This document shows, one piece after another, positions 1-5,355 of a stretch of DNA of 5,506 nucleotides; within the stretch, counting starts at the first letter, position 1, and the number at the start of each line of letters is the position of its first letter. Made by a program: the position numbers and the translations under genes. The notes below the pieces were generated by a model. That model worked only from the letters and a program-made list of their open reading frames with translations. It was not told the origin of the DNA and did no database searches. The stretch comes from Anaerolineaceae bacterium (GTDB taxonomy: Bacteria; Chloroflexota; Anaerolineae; Anaerolineales; Anaerolineaceae), in assembly GCA_027348305.1 (NCBI GenBank), contig DAIEPS010000133.1, forward strand, positions 1 through 5,506, given 5' to 3'.

Positions 1-691
1 GTGCGAAGGTGGTCACACCTCCACCATCCAGGGTTACTGACTTGGTAATGGTGATAGTTTCAGTGAAAGTGCCATTGAGGTTGATGGTCGCACCGTCAGA
101 GTGAACATCGTTGATCGCAGCTTGAACAGGGGCTGCGTCTACGTAACAATCGTAAGTAAGAAAACCTTCCGGTTTGATCCAGGCATCGCATTCAGCCTGT
201 GTGGCGAAGTAAGCGATGGCGTGTGTGGCATCCAGGCTGTCTGCGAACCACGGGTCCGCGGCCAGCGCCTGGCCGGCCTCAACCGAACCCAACGCGATTG
301 GGTTGCCATCTGCATCCACCAGAACTGCATCTGTCTGGGCAAGGGCATCCACCCCGGCGGAAGTCTCCTCAGCCGCGGCTTCAGTGGCAATAGCAGTTGC
401 TTCATCAGTGGGAGCCGAGGTAACAACTTCAGTGGCCGCGGCTGTCGCCGCGTCAGTGGCCGCGTCAGTGGGTACTTCAGTTGGGACGACCTCAGTCCCC
501 GCCGCCTGGGTTGCTGCCACCTCGGTGGCGGGAGCCTCCGTGGAGGCAGACTCGGTGGTCACCACTTCAGTGGCAGCCGGTTCTGCGGTAGGTGTATCAT
601 CCTGGGCAATGACCGGTTGGGGCACTGCCATTGAAAAGATCACGATCAGGATAAAAAGTGTTTTGAGTTGTTTTACTAATAAGTTTTTCAT
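1..691 (-). CDS. Secreted TEA-stalk protein entering a predicted beta-helix, 5'-end only (runs off window)
   Basis: The first 230 codons are visible, with no stop before the left edge. The ATG at 691-689 is chosen because AGGAG lies 7 nt upstream and a signal peptide follows at once: basic MKNLLVKQLK, a hydrophobic core at residues 11-23, and a likely cleavage after A29 (VIA|QDD). Residues 31-109 are a Thr/Glu/Ala/Pro/Val stalk with many T-E-A/V units. Residues 122-153 (VLVDADGNPIALGS and on to DPWFADS) match a module in the upstream neighbour. Two Cys follow at 168 and 182. Residues 188-228 (PVQAAINDV, then TINLNGTF, then ITITKSVTLDGGG) read like the opening rung of a right-handed beta-helix of the pectate-lyase-like type. 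The protein is probably exported and surface-associated. No catalytic residues or anchor are visible in this part, and the function is unknown. It has its own leader element at 788-872, so it is probably regulated separately from the 4765-1016 gene despite following it. Confidence 0.85.
   Translation of the reverse strand, partial: MKNLLVKQLKTLFILIVIFSMAVPQPVIAQDDTPTAEPAATEVVTTESASTEAPATEVAATQAAGTEVVPTEVPTDAATDAATAAATEVVTSAPTDEATAIATEAAAEETSAGVDALAQTDAVLVDADGNPIALGSVEAGQALAADPWFADSLDATHAIAYFATQAECDAWIKPEGFLTYDCYVDAAPVQAAINDVHSDGATINLNGTFTETITITKSVTLDGGGVTTFA
365..601 (-). repeat. TEA-rich low-complexity stalk of the partial gene
   Basis: Residues about 31-109 of the partial protein are almost entirely Thr, Glu, Ala, Val, Pro and Asp, with irregular T-E-A/V and PTE/PTD units. 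This composition is typical of an extended, acidic, possibly glycosylated spacer that holds a domain away from the cell surface (inference). The units are less regular than in the neighbouring gene. Confidence 0.75.
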
Positions 692-698
692 CTTCCCG

Positions 699-703
699 CT
701 CCT
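699..703 (-). promoter_or_regulatory. Ribosome binding site of the partial gene
   Basis: AGGAG within TTAGGAGCGGGAAG lies 7 nt before the ATG at 691 and supports that start, which is also the only one giving a complete signal peptide. Confidence 0.8.
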
Positions 704-769
704 AATTCTGCTTGAGATATAAAAAGACAATTACTTGATTTGTGCTGCCCAAAACGAGATTAAAACAAA

Positions 770-799
770 CGAAACCAACCTATTACCGGGCGGTTTCGC
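770..799 (-). terminator. Candidate attenuator hairpin in leader 1
   Basis: CGAAACC (798-792) pairs over 7 bp with GGTTTCG (776-770) around a 15-nt loop, and TTTGTTTT follows immediately. The 5' arm is the same GCGAAACC that closes the proposed pseudoknot of copy 1, so the two structures exclude each other. This is the expected layout of a transcription attenuator. The long loop makes this the weakest of the three. Confidence 0.5.
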
Positions 800-872
800 T
801 ATTTGCTCCCTGAAATCATCTGTCGATTTTCACCGGCAAGCGACCAAATCACGACTTCAGATCATTGCATCC
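788..872 (-). ncRNA. Structured leader element, copy 1 (candidate cis-regulatory RNA)
   Basis: Read on the minus strand. GGATGC at 872-867 leads to GATC, then the P1 5' strand CTGAAGTC at 860-853, TGGTCGC ending at 840, and a small hairpin with loop TGAAAA. The P1 3' strand GATTTCAG follows at 817-810, then GGGAG and GCGAAACC at 799-792. P1 pairs over 8 bp, with one G-U. GGTCGC (845-840) and GCGAAACC can pair across P1 as GGU/ACC plus CGC/GCG with AA bulged, giving an H-type pseudoknot. The element ends about 100 nt before the start codon of the partial gene. It shares order and key bases with the copies at 4883-4971 and 5347-5429. I recognise no named riboswitch class. Confidence 0.65.
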
Positions 873-894
873 AATTTTCTGTTTTTAAAGCAGC

Positions 895-900
895 CTTATA
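895..900 (-). promoter_or_regulatory. Candidate -10 box for leader 1
   Basis: The minus strand reads TATAAG within GAAGATATAAGGC, about 23 nt upstream of GGATGC of leader copy 1. No clear -35 hexamer is present. It is supported only by its position between the 972-997 hairpin and the leader. Confidence 0.3.
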
Positions 901-971
901 TCTTCACAGCTTTACATAAAACTTCTTGCAATAAGACGATCCTCTTCATTCATTACAAAAACTTTTATGTT

Positions 972-997
972 ACCCAGCCGGATTGCTCCGGCTGGGT
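972..997 (-). terminator. Strong hairpin after the 1249-aa gene, likely terminator
   Basis: ACCCAGCCGGA (997-987 read on the minus strand, pairing with TCCGGCTGGGT to 972) forms an 11-bp perfect stem with a GCAA loop, 19 nt after the TAA stop. There is no immediate T-run; AACATAAAAGTTTTTG follows. It therefore resembles a terminator with a weak, displaced U-tract, or a 3'-end protective hairpin. It separates this gene from the next leader. Confidence 0.6.
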
Positions 998-1015
998 CTC
1001 GAAACACATCATTGA

Positions 1016-4000
1016 TTATTTGGGCAGAACTACCAGCACTGGCACGTTGCTGTTGGTTGTAGAGGCGTTGCCAAGCTGTCCGAAGGTGTTCTCACCCCAA
1101 CACATCGCTGTGTTGCCGGCGCCGCTTAAGACGCAGGTGTGGTGAGCTCCCACAGCCAAGGCATGTGCAAGCGTCAGGTTCTTCACCAGCATAGCGGAAG
1201 GCGAATCGGTATTTGTTCCATCACCCAACTGTCCGCTGCCGTTTGAACCCCAGCAGGAAACGCTCTCGTCGCTGTTGATGGAGCAGTTGTGGTCCAAGCC
1301 GGTTCCAACTTCAATGGCGGGCATGGCACCTGCCACTGCAGCCGAGGTCAGGTCGCTACCCCAGCATTTGACCGAACCGTCAGTTGCCACGGCGCATCCG
1401 GTGTCACCCCAGCGATTGGCTGAAATGGAGAGGGAGTTGGCGAGCTGTTTAATGGCCTCAGCCTTCACCTTCGCCCATTCATTCACGCTACCGAGCACAT
1501 CACTTCCGAGCAGCAGACCTTGTCCACCTGAGATCTGCGCAAGCAGTGTGGTGAGTTTGGATTTCACCGGGCTGGTTTGATTGGTGGTGGTTCCATCATT
1601 GAGTTGGCCAAGGTCGTTCTTACCCCAGCACCAGACTTCCTGGTTCATCAGTTGTGCACAGGTGAATTCTTCACCGGCGGTGATGCTAAGCACTTTGTCA
1701 GGCAGACCGGCTACCTGCACAGGAACGTCACTGTTCGTGGTAGTGCCGTTGCCCAATTGACCTGAACTGTTTTCGCCCCAGCACCACATCTCGCCGCTGA
1801 TGGTGAGCGCGCAGGTATGTTTGCTGCCGGCGGTCAAGTTCAGAACACCGGTGAGGTCTTTGACATACGCAGGTTCAGATTTGTTGACAATAGTGCCGTC
1901 GCCAAGTTGACCTGAGGCGTTGAGACCCCAGCAGATCACCTGTCCGTTATTGTAGGTCATGCAGGAGTGTCCCAAACCGGAGACGATCAAGGTTCCACCG
2001 GTCACTGGGATGAGCGCTCCACCTGTCACCGGAATCGCGAGCGCAGGGGTTGCACCTGTCACCGGGATTGGAGGAGGAGGAGGCACACAAGCCGGATCAG
2101 TGGAAGGAATTGAGGCATTGTATGCACACGGAGCAGGGCATAACGGATCAGTGGATGCGATGTCAGGATTGAACACACAAGGAGCCGGGCATAACGGATC
2201 AGTAGCTGCAAGTTTTGGATTGAAGACACAAGGTACGCATGCTTCGCTCCTTGCTGCTAATTTAGGATCGTAGGAGCATGGCACGCAATTGGGGCTGGAG
2301 GCTGGCATTGAAGGATCATACGAGCAGGGTGTCTCGCACTTTCCATTGAACAAGTATTGGCCAGCCGGGCAGGGGTATTTCAGGAAGGATAACGGTTTGC
2401 ATTTGTCACCGTGTCCATCATCACACCCTTCGGTAAATCCAAGTGTCTTTATAGAATCTACGCCGCACATGGTCACAGGTTTCTCGCATTTCCCTGAGGT
2501 TGTGCTTAGAACCGTGCCATACGGGCAGTCAGGAACACCAATGATTTTCTCGCATTTACCAGTTGATACGTTTAGCGTGTATCCTTTACTGCATATAACC
2601 ACCACACTCTTCTCACATTTGTCAGTGGTCGGATTGTAGGTGTAGCCATAATCACAAGTTGGCGTGGCTTGTTTCTCACACTTGTCAGTTACAGGATTGA
2701 AAGTGTAGCCGCTTGAGCAGGTTGGATCAGCCTTTTTCTCGCATTTGTGATTGACTGGATTGTATGTGTAACCTGTATAGCATGATGTTCCAGAATAAGG
2801 ATCTCTGGTTTTCACACACTTATTGAGATCTGGCGAGTAGTTGTAATCGTCTGGGCAGCCTGGATTATTGGATTTTACACATTTATCCAGATCAGCATTA
2901 TAGACATAACCAGAATCGCAGACCGGGTTGGTGTTCTTGTGGCACTTGTTATCCACTGTGCTGTATGTGTACCCAGGTTCGCACGCATCTTTGGTTTTAA
3001 CACAATTGCCTTCGATCAGCACTTCACCGTCTTCACATGAAGGATATCCCGCACCTGACCCAAGAAGTCCAACCGGTTTCAAGAACCAGACCACCTGGTT
3101 AAGCGCCAGTGCGCCGCCAAGAGCAGGGTTATTAATATAGTCGTAGATCGGATCGGTCAGATCGGTCTCTCCGCTAGGTTTGCCAAGGATCAACCAGAAT
3201 TCATGCTTCTCTTCATCATTCATCCAGGCTGGAAGATCGCACTTGCCTGTCAGCAAATTCATTTCGGTGCCTTCAGGGCAGGTGGGCACAGTTGCGCTCT
3301 CACACTTGCTGCCATTGGGTACCGTACCAACAGGGCAGGTAGGAGGAGCCACACAATGTCCACCAGACAGGATCATTCCAGCAGGGCAAACAGTTGGGGA
3401 TGTGTAGCAATGGCCCCACCATTCCCATGTTCCAGCCGGGCAACCACCTGACGGCCTAATCATTGAGCAAGAATGCCCATCCCATGTCATCCCAGATGGG
3501 CAGGATGGATAACTTCTGCATTGGCCTTCATGAAGTTCAGTTCCCGCCGGGCACACTGTTGGGTTGCTCTGGCAAACTAAGCCAACTTTGGTTGTTCCAG
3601 CCGGGCATTTATCTTCAGGATCCATGAAGTCCAGCGTCAACTGCTCTGACATCGTTGCACCGATCATCAGATCGTTGATATCGTCTGTACCATCAGGTGG
3701 GCCATCATGGCTGTAGAAATCGATGATCTCGGCACTGTAAGCGTTTTTCAAGATCATGTGGTAGGTGCCTTCAGGTAGGCTTTCTTCAGAATCTCCGCTT
3801 TCCCACTCAAAATTGGTGGTGGGGTCATTGGCATCTGCCACACGGTAATAGCCGTCCGCCGCATAGATCGTCAGATCAGCTTCAATGGTGGCTTCTTTAT
3901 TGCCAATGTTGACAAGGTTAAAGGCGTCATTCAAGAAACCGTCTTGAAGAGGTCCGACGCCATCCAGGTCATTCCAGACGATCACCTTGTCAGCATAAAC

Positions 4001-4765
4001 ACCAAGTGTGGTGCCAAAATCTGCTTTCAGGAGGATCTGCTGCAAGATGGCGTAACCGGGGATGATCAAACTGGGGTCGATGGTGCTGCCACTGCCGGCT
4101 CCGGCTGCCAGGGCGCTGAAGCCCACAAACGAAAGACCGGATGTGACAATCTCAACAGATTCATCATAAGCAGTGGCTGTTTCATAAGTGCTTCCGCCTT
4201 CAACATATAAAGTTGTATCGGCCGGTACAACAGCTAATGCTTCTGTAAATGGCAGTGCAACTTGATTACAAACTGCCACAAAACTTGGACAGGTTCCACT
4301 CAGGCTGGTGTAACCAACCCACTGTGTTCCATCCCAGAAGAACGGATCGCTGTTAGAGATCACTTCCGCGGCTTTCTGGCTTCCCATTGCCAGCGGATCG
4401 CCGTTGCTGTCAACGATGGTGACCTCTTCAGTATTCAACAGATCAACCACTTCTGTGAGATCTTCTTCGACCACAGGAACTTCAGTGGGGGCGGCCGTCT
4501 CGACAACCGCTTCTGTCGCTGATTCAGTAGCCACTTCAGTAGCCGCTTCAGTTGCAGCCTCAGTGGCAGCTTCGGTCGGTGCGGCGGTTTCTTCAACGAC
4601 CGGCGCTTCGGTGGGGGCGTCAGTGCGTACCACCACTTCGGTAGGGGCCGCCGGCGCGTCCGTGGGGACGGCATCCTGGGCGAACACTGACTGTGGTGCA
4701 GCCAATGCCGTAATGACGATAACAATAAACAGAATTTTGAATAGCTTCTCTACTGCTCTTTTCAT
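1016..4765 (-). CDS. Secreted multi-repeat protein: TEA stalk, three Cys-rich repeat arrays, RCC1-like propeller (1249 aa)
   Basis: Start: ATG at 4765 with AGGAG 7 nt upstream, followed by a signal peptide (basic MKRAVEKLFK, hydrophobic core, cleavage likely after A29 in VFA|QDA). Layout: acidic TEA stalk 31-101; module IVDSNGDPLAMGS 117-129 shared with the downstream gene; Cys pair 159/166; short beta-rich stretch 172-215 resembling an aborted beta-helix start; globular region to 385; seven CPAG-type repeats 387-509; unique spacer 510-576; nine C..GYTYNP..KCEK repeats 577-760; irregular Cys segment 761-813; five C.YDP....C repeats 814-893; PPPPP and three PVTG motifs 895-925; RCC1-like repeats from about 926 to the end (VLVVLPK). 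There is no C-terminal membrane anchor or sorting tail. The dense paired Cys suggest disulfide-stabilised extracellular rods and a binding propeller. No enzyme motif is visible. A role in adhesion or the cell envelope is inference; the ligand is unknown. Confidence 0.92.
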   Translation of the reverse strand: MKRAVEKLFKILFIVIVITALAAPQSVFAQDAVPTDAPAAPTEVVVRTDAPTEAPVVEETAAPTEAATEAATEAATEVATESATEAVVETAAPTEVPVVEEDLTEVVDLLNTEEVTIVDSNGDPLAMGSQKAAEVISNSDPFFWDGTQWVGYTSLSGTCPSFVAVCNQVALPFTEALAVVPADTTLYVEGGSTYETATAYDESVEIVTSGLSFVGFSALAAGAGSGSTIDPSLIIPGYAILQQILLKADFGTTLGVYADKVIVWNDLDGVGPLQDGFLNDAFNLVNIGNKEATIEADLTIYAADGYYRVADANDPTTNFEWESGDSEESLPEGTYHMILKNAYSAEIIDFYSHDGPPDGTDDINDLMIGATMSEQLTLDFMDPEDKCPAGTTKVGLVCQSNPTVCPAGTELHEGQCRSYPSCPSGMTWDGHSCSMIRPSGGCPAGTWEWWGHCYTSPTVCPAGMILSGGHCVAPPTCPVGTVPNGSKCESATVPTCPEGTEMNLLTGKCDLPAWMNDEEKHEFWLILGKPSGETDLTDPIYDYINNPALGGALALNQVVWFLKPVGLLGSGAGYPSCEDGEVLIEGNCVKTKDACEPGYTYSTVDNKCHKNTNPVCDSGYVYNADLDKCVKSNNPGCPDDYNYSPDLNKCVKTRDPYSGTSCYTGYTYNPVNHKCEKKADPTCSSGYTFNPVTDKCEKQATPTCDYGYTYNPTTDKCEKSVVVICSKGYTLNVSTGKCEKIIGVPDCPYGTVLSTTSGKCEKPVTMCGVDSIKTLGFTEGCDDGHGDKCKPLSFLKYPCPAGQYLFNGKCETPCSYDPSMPASSPNCVPCSYDPKLAARSEACVPCVFNPKLAATDPLCPAPCVFNPDIASTDPLCPAPCAYNASIPSTDPACVPPPPPIPVTGATPALAIPVTGGALIPVTGGTLIVSGLGHSCMTYNNGQVICWGLNASGQLGDGTIVNKSEPAYVKDLTGVLNLTAGSKHTCALTISGEMWCWGENSSGQLGNGTTTNSDVPVQVAGLPDKVLSITAGEEFTCAQLMNQEVWCWGKNDLGQLNDGTTTNQTSPVKSKLTTLLAQISGGQGLLLGSDVLGSVNEWAKVKAEAIKQLANSLSISANRWGDTGCAVATDGSVKCWGSDLTSAAVAGAMPAIEVGTGLDHNCSINSDESVSCWGSNGSGQLGDGTNTDSPSAMLVKNLTLAHALAVGAHHTCVLSGAGNTAMCWGENTFGQLGNASTTNSNVPVLVVLPK
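1019..1990 (-). other. RCC1-like beta-propeller domain (C-terminal part of the 1249-aa protein)
   Basis: Residues about 926-1249. Five units carry the hallmark CWG.N..GQLG/N.G, preceded by a Gly-rich strand with H-T/S-C: CWGLNASGQLGDG, CWGENSSGQLGNG, CWGKNDLGQLNDG, CWGSNGSGQLGDG and CWGENTFGQLGNA. A sixth (CWGSDL, after CAVATDGSVK) has lost GQLG. A seventh, at about residues 1068-1098 (LAQISGGQGLLLGS...NEW), keeps the strand pattern but lacks both Cys. Seven units match the seven blades of RCC1. Each normal unit has two Cys, as in secreted bacterial versions. This domain probably binds a protein or glycan, not chromatin; the binding role is inference. Confidence 0.85.
2087..2326 (-). repeat. 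Cys-repeat array C: five C.YDP.....C repeats in the protein
   Basis: Residues 814-893 contain five 16-17-residue units: CSYDPSMPASSPNC, CSYDPKLAARSEAC, CVFNPKLAATDPLC, CVFNPDIASTDPLC and CAYNASIPSTDPAC, joined by VP or PAP. The motif is C-[SVA]-[YF]-[DN]-[PA]-x-[LIM]-x-[AS] with a closing Cys, clearly different from arrays A and B. Units 3 and 4 are nearly identical, which points to recent duplication. Confidence 0.85.
2486..3037 (-). repeat. Cys-repeat array B: nine C..GYTYNP..KCEK repeats in the protein
   Basis: Residues 577-760 contain nine units with consensus C-x-x-G-Y-T-Y-N-P-x-T-x-K-C-E-K, for example CSSGYTFNPVTDKCEK and CDYGYTYNPTTDKCEK. The first unit (CEDGEVLIEGNC) and the last (CPYGTVLSTTSGKC) are intermediate towards array A, which suggests arrays A and B come from one ancestral repeat by duplication. 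The central units are most alike, as expected for recent expansion in the middle. The array is separated from array A by a 67-residue non-repeat spacer. Confidence 0.85.
3239..3607 (-). repeat. Cys-repeat array A: seven CPAG..G.C repeats in the protein
   Basis: Residues 387-509 contain seven two-Cys units: CPAGTTKVGLVC, CPAGTELHEGQC, CPSGMTWDGHSC, CPAGTWEWWGHC, CPAGMILSGGHC, CPVGTVPNGSKC and CPEGTEMNLLTGKC. Each has Cys-Pro at the front and a second Cys 11-13 residues later, and units are about 16-20 residues apart. The pattern suggests one disulfide per unit in an extended chain. I do not assign it to a named family. Confidence 0.85.
4463..4675 (-). repeat. TEA-rich low-complexity stalk of the 1249-aa protein
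   Basis: Residues about 31-101. They contain a run of near-identical four-residue ATEA units (AATEAATEAATEVATESATEA region), flanked by APTE and VVEE segments. At DNA level the 12-nt units are imperfect, and synonymous changes break them up. The likely role is a flexible acidic spacer after signal-peptide cleavage. Confidence 0.8.
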
Positions 4766-4772
4766 CTCTCTT

Positions 4773-4777
4773 CTCCT
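4773..4777 (-). promoter_or_regulatory. Ribosome binding site of the 1249-aa gene
   Basis: AGGAG within GAAAGGAGAAGAGAG lies 7 nt before the ATG at 4765 and fixes that start. The identical spacing at the paralogous gene supports the choice. Confidence 0.8.
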
Positions 4778-4800
4778 TTCAAACTAATTGAAGAATCCGC

Positions 4801-4829
4801 GGCGAAACGATAATGGTTTTCACTTATCG
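4801..4829 (-). promoter_or_regulatory. Second hairpin and competing arm in leader 2, just upstream of the RBS
   Basis: CGATAA (4829-4824) pairs with TTATCG (4813-4808) around a 10-nt loop. The bases directly after, GTTTCGC at 4808-4802, are perfectly complementary over 7 nt to the GCGAAAC of leader copy 2. The leader may therefore have a second alternative pairing about 25 nt before the RBS. It is seen only in this leader and could be chance. Confidence 0.35.
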
Positions 4830-4857
4830 ATCTCTTTTCCACCCTGGTGATTTAAAA

Positions 4858-4893
4858 CGTAAAACCAGCATCACAGCAGGTGGCCGGTTTCGC
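4858..4893 (-). terminator. Candidate attenuator hairpin in leader 2
   Basis: GCGAAACCGGC (4893-4883) pairs with GCTGGTTTTACG (4869-4858): nine pairs in a row including two G-U, then one C-A mismatch. The loop is 13 nt, and GTTTTAAAT follows. The 5' arm again contains the invariant GCGAAACC, so forming this hairpin would break the GGTCGC pseudoknot. The T-run is short. Confidence 0.5.
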
Positions 4894-4971
4894 TATTTAC
4901 TCCCTGAAGCCTTTTCCTAGGTTCCCCCCTCAGAAAAGCGACCAGATTTAGGTCTTCAGATCATCGCATCC
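4883..4971 (-). ncRNA. Structured leader element, copy 2 (candidate cis-regulatory RNA)
   Basis: Read on the minus strand. GGATGC at 4971-4966 leads to GATC, P1 5' strand CTGAAG at 4959-4954, GGTCGC at 4943-4938, and a longer hairpin (TTTTC and AGG pairing with CCT and GAAAA). P1 3' strand CTTCAG follows at 4909-4904, then GGGAGTAAATA and GCGAAACC at 4893-4886. In the first 18 nt, 17 match copy 1, while the internal hairpin differs in sequence and length. It lies about 118 nt upstream of the 1249-aa gene, with no other gene between, so it should sit in that gene's 5' leader. Confidence 0.65.
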
Positions 4972-5130
4972 TATTCAATTTTGCTTCGAAGAAAGGGTAT
5001 CCCCATTTGGCAGCGATAAAATAATGCCTGGTACGTATAATAATTTGTCTCTGTCTACCATCCTTTGTAAGTTGTATTATTCAAAATCTCTATTATTAAT
5101 AGGCAACAGCCCAGTTGGATGTCTAAGAAT

Positions 5131-5340
5131 TGCTCTCGATCCCACCAGTAAAAGAGTGTTCAACCAATAATGGAATGCAAAAAAGATTTACTTTTCCACC
5201 AGTAAAAAAAGACGTGCTCAATATTGGAATGTCAAAACGATCTTTTAACCCACCAGTAAAAGAGTTTTCTACCAATAATGGAAACTAAAAAACGATCTTC
5301 TAACCCACTAATAAGAGAGTGCTTTAACAATAAAAACCGA
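5131..5340. repeat. Four imperfect 54-bp tandem repeats
   Basis: On the plus strand the conserved part CCACCAGTAAAAGAG begins at 5142, 5196, 5250 and, degenerate, 5305, so the period is 54, 54 and 55 bp. It is followed in each unit by a CCAATAATGGAA-like part (caaccaataatggaa, ctcaatattggaa, taccaataatggaa) and by a GATCTT-like part. Copies are directly adjacent with no spacers. Both strands contain stops and the region is AT-rich, so it is non-coding. It fills the gap between leader 3 and leader 2, and its function is unknown. The fourth copy overlaps the terminator arm of leader 3. Confidence 0.8.
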
Positions 5341-5355
5341 CCAAAAGGCCGGTTT
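5332..5355 (-). terminator. Strong intrinsic terminator in leader 3
   Basis: AAACCGGCC (5355-5347) pairs over 9 bp, with one G-U, with GGTCGGTTT (5342-5334) around a TTTT loop. The T-run continues through 5332, with TATTGTT beyond. This is a textbook Rho-independent terminator whose 5' arm overlaps the GCGAAACC of copy 3. It ends the leader about 110 nt after the likely start, before any gene. Confidence 0.7.

Noticed and set aside
216..722. Plus-strand ORF rich in Ser/Val/Ala (SVAAAVAASVAASVG-like)
   Set aside because: It is the antisense shadow of the TEA stalk and signal peptide of the partial minus-strand gene. Its composition follows directly from the repeated codons, and it has no RBS of its own.
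735..1145. Plus-strand ORF of 136 codons across the intergenic region
   Set aside because: It runs antisense through the leader RNA, its attenuator and the 972-997 hairpin into the end of the large gene. It has no recognisable domain and no good RBS.
577..3037. Chitin-binding (peritrophin-like) or EGF-like identity for the C..GYTYNP..KCEK repeats
   Set aside because: The NP and Cys spacing is superficially similar, but each unit has only two Cys, against six in those families. The listed start reflects residue numbering; the repeats lie at 2486-3037.
4404..4787. Plus-strand ORF with SVAASVAASVAASVG repeats
   Set aside because: It is the antisense shadow of the TEA stalk of the 1249-aa gene, with the same kind of artefact as at the other stalk.
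4883..4971. Cyclic-di-GMP (GEMM-type) riboswitch
   Set aside because: Surface-protein genes and GCGAAACC suggested it, but the expected GGGCAAACC and GACGCAAAGCC blocks in the right order are absent and the topology here is a pseudoknot. I left the family unassigned.
4975..5061. Minus-strand mini-ORF of 28 codons (MVDRDKLLYVPG...) upstream of leader 2
   Set aside because: An AAAGG lies directly against the ATG, too close to act as an RBS. The ORF ends at the leader element, and nothing supports translation. A leader peptide cannot be excluded.
5131..5340. CRISPR array
   Set aside because: The 54-bp units are contiguous, imperfect and without unique spacers, and no cas gene is visible.
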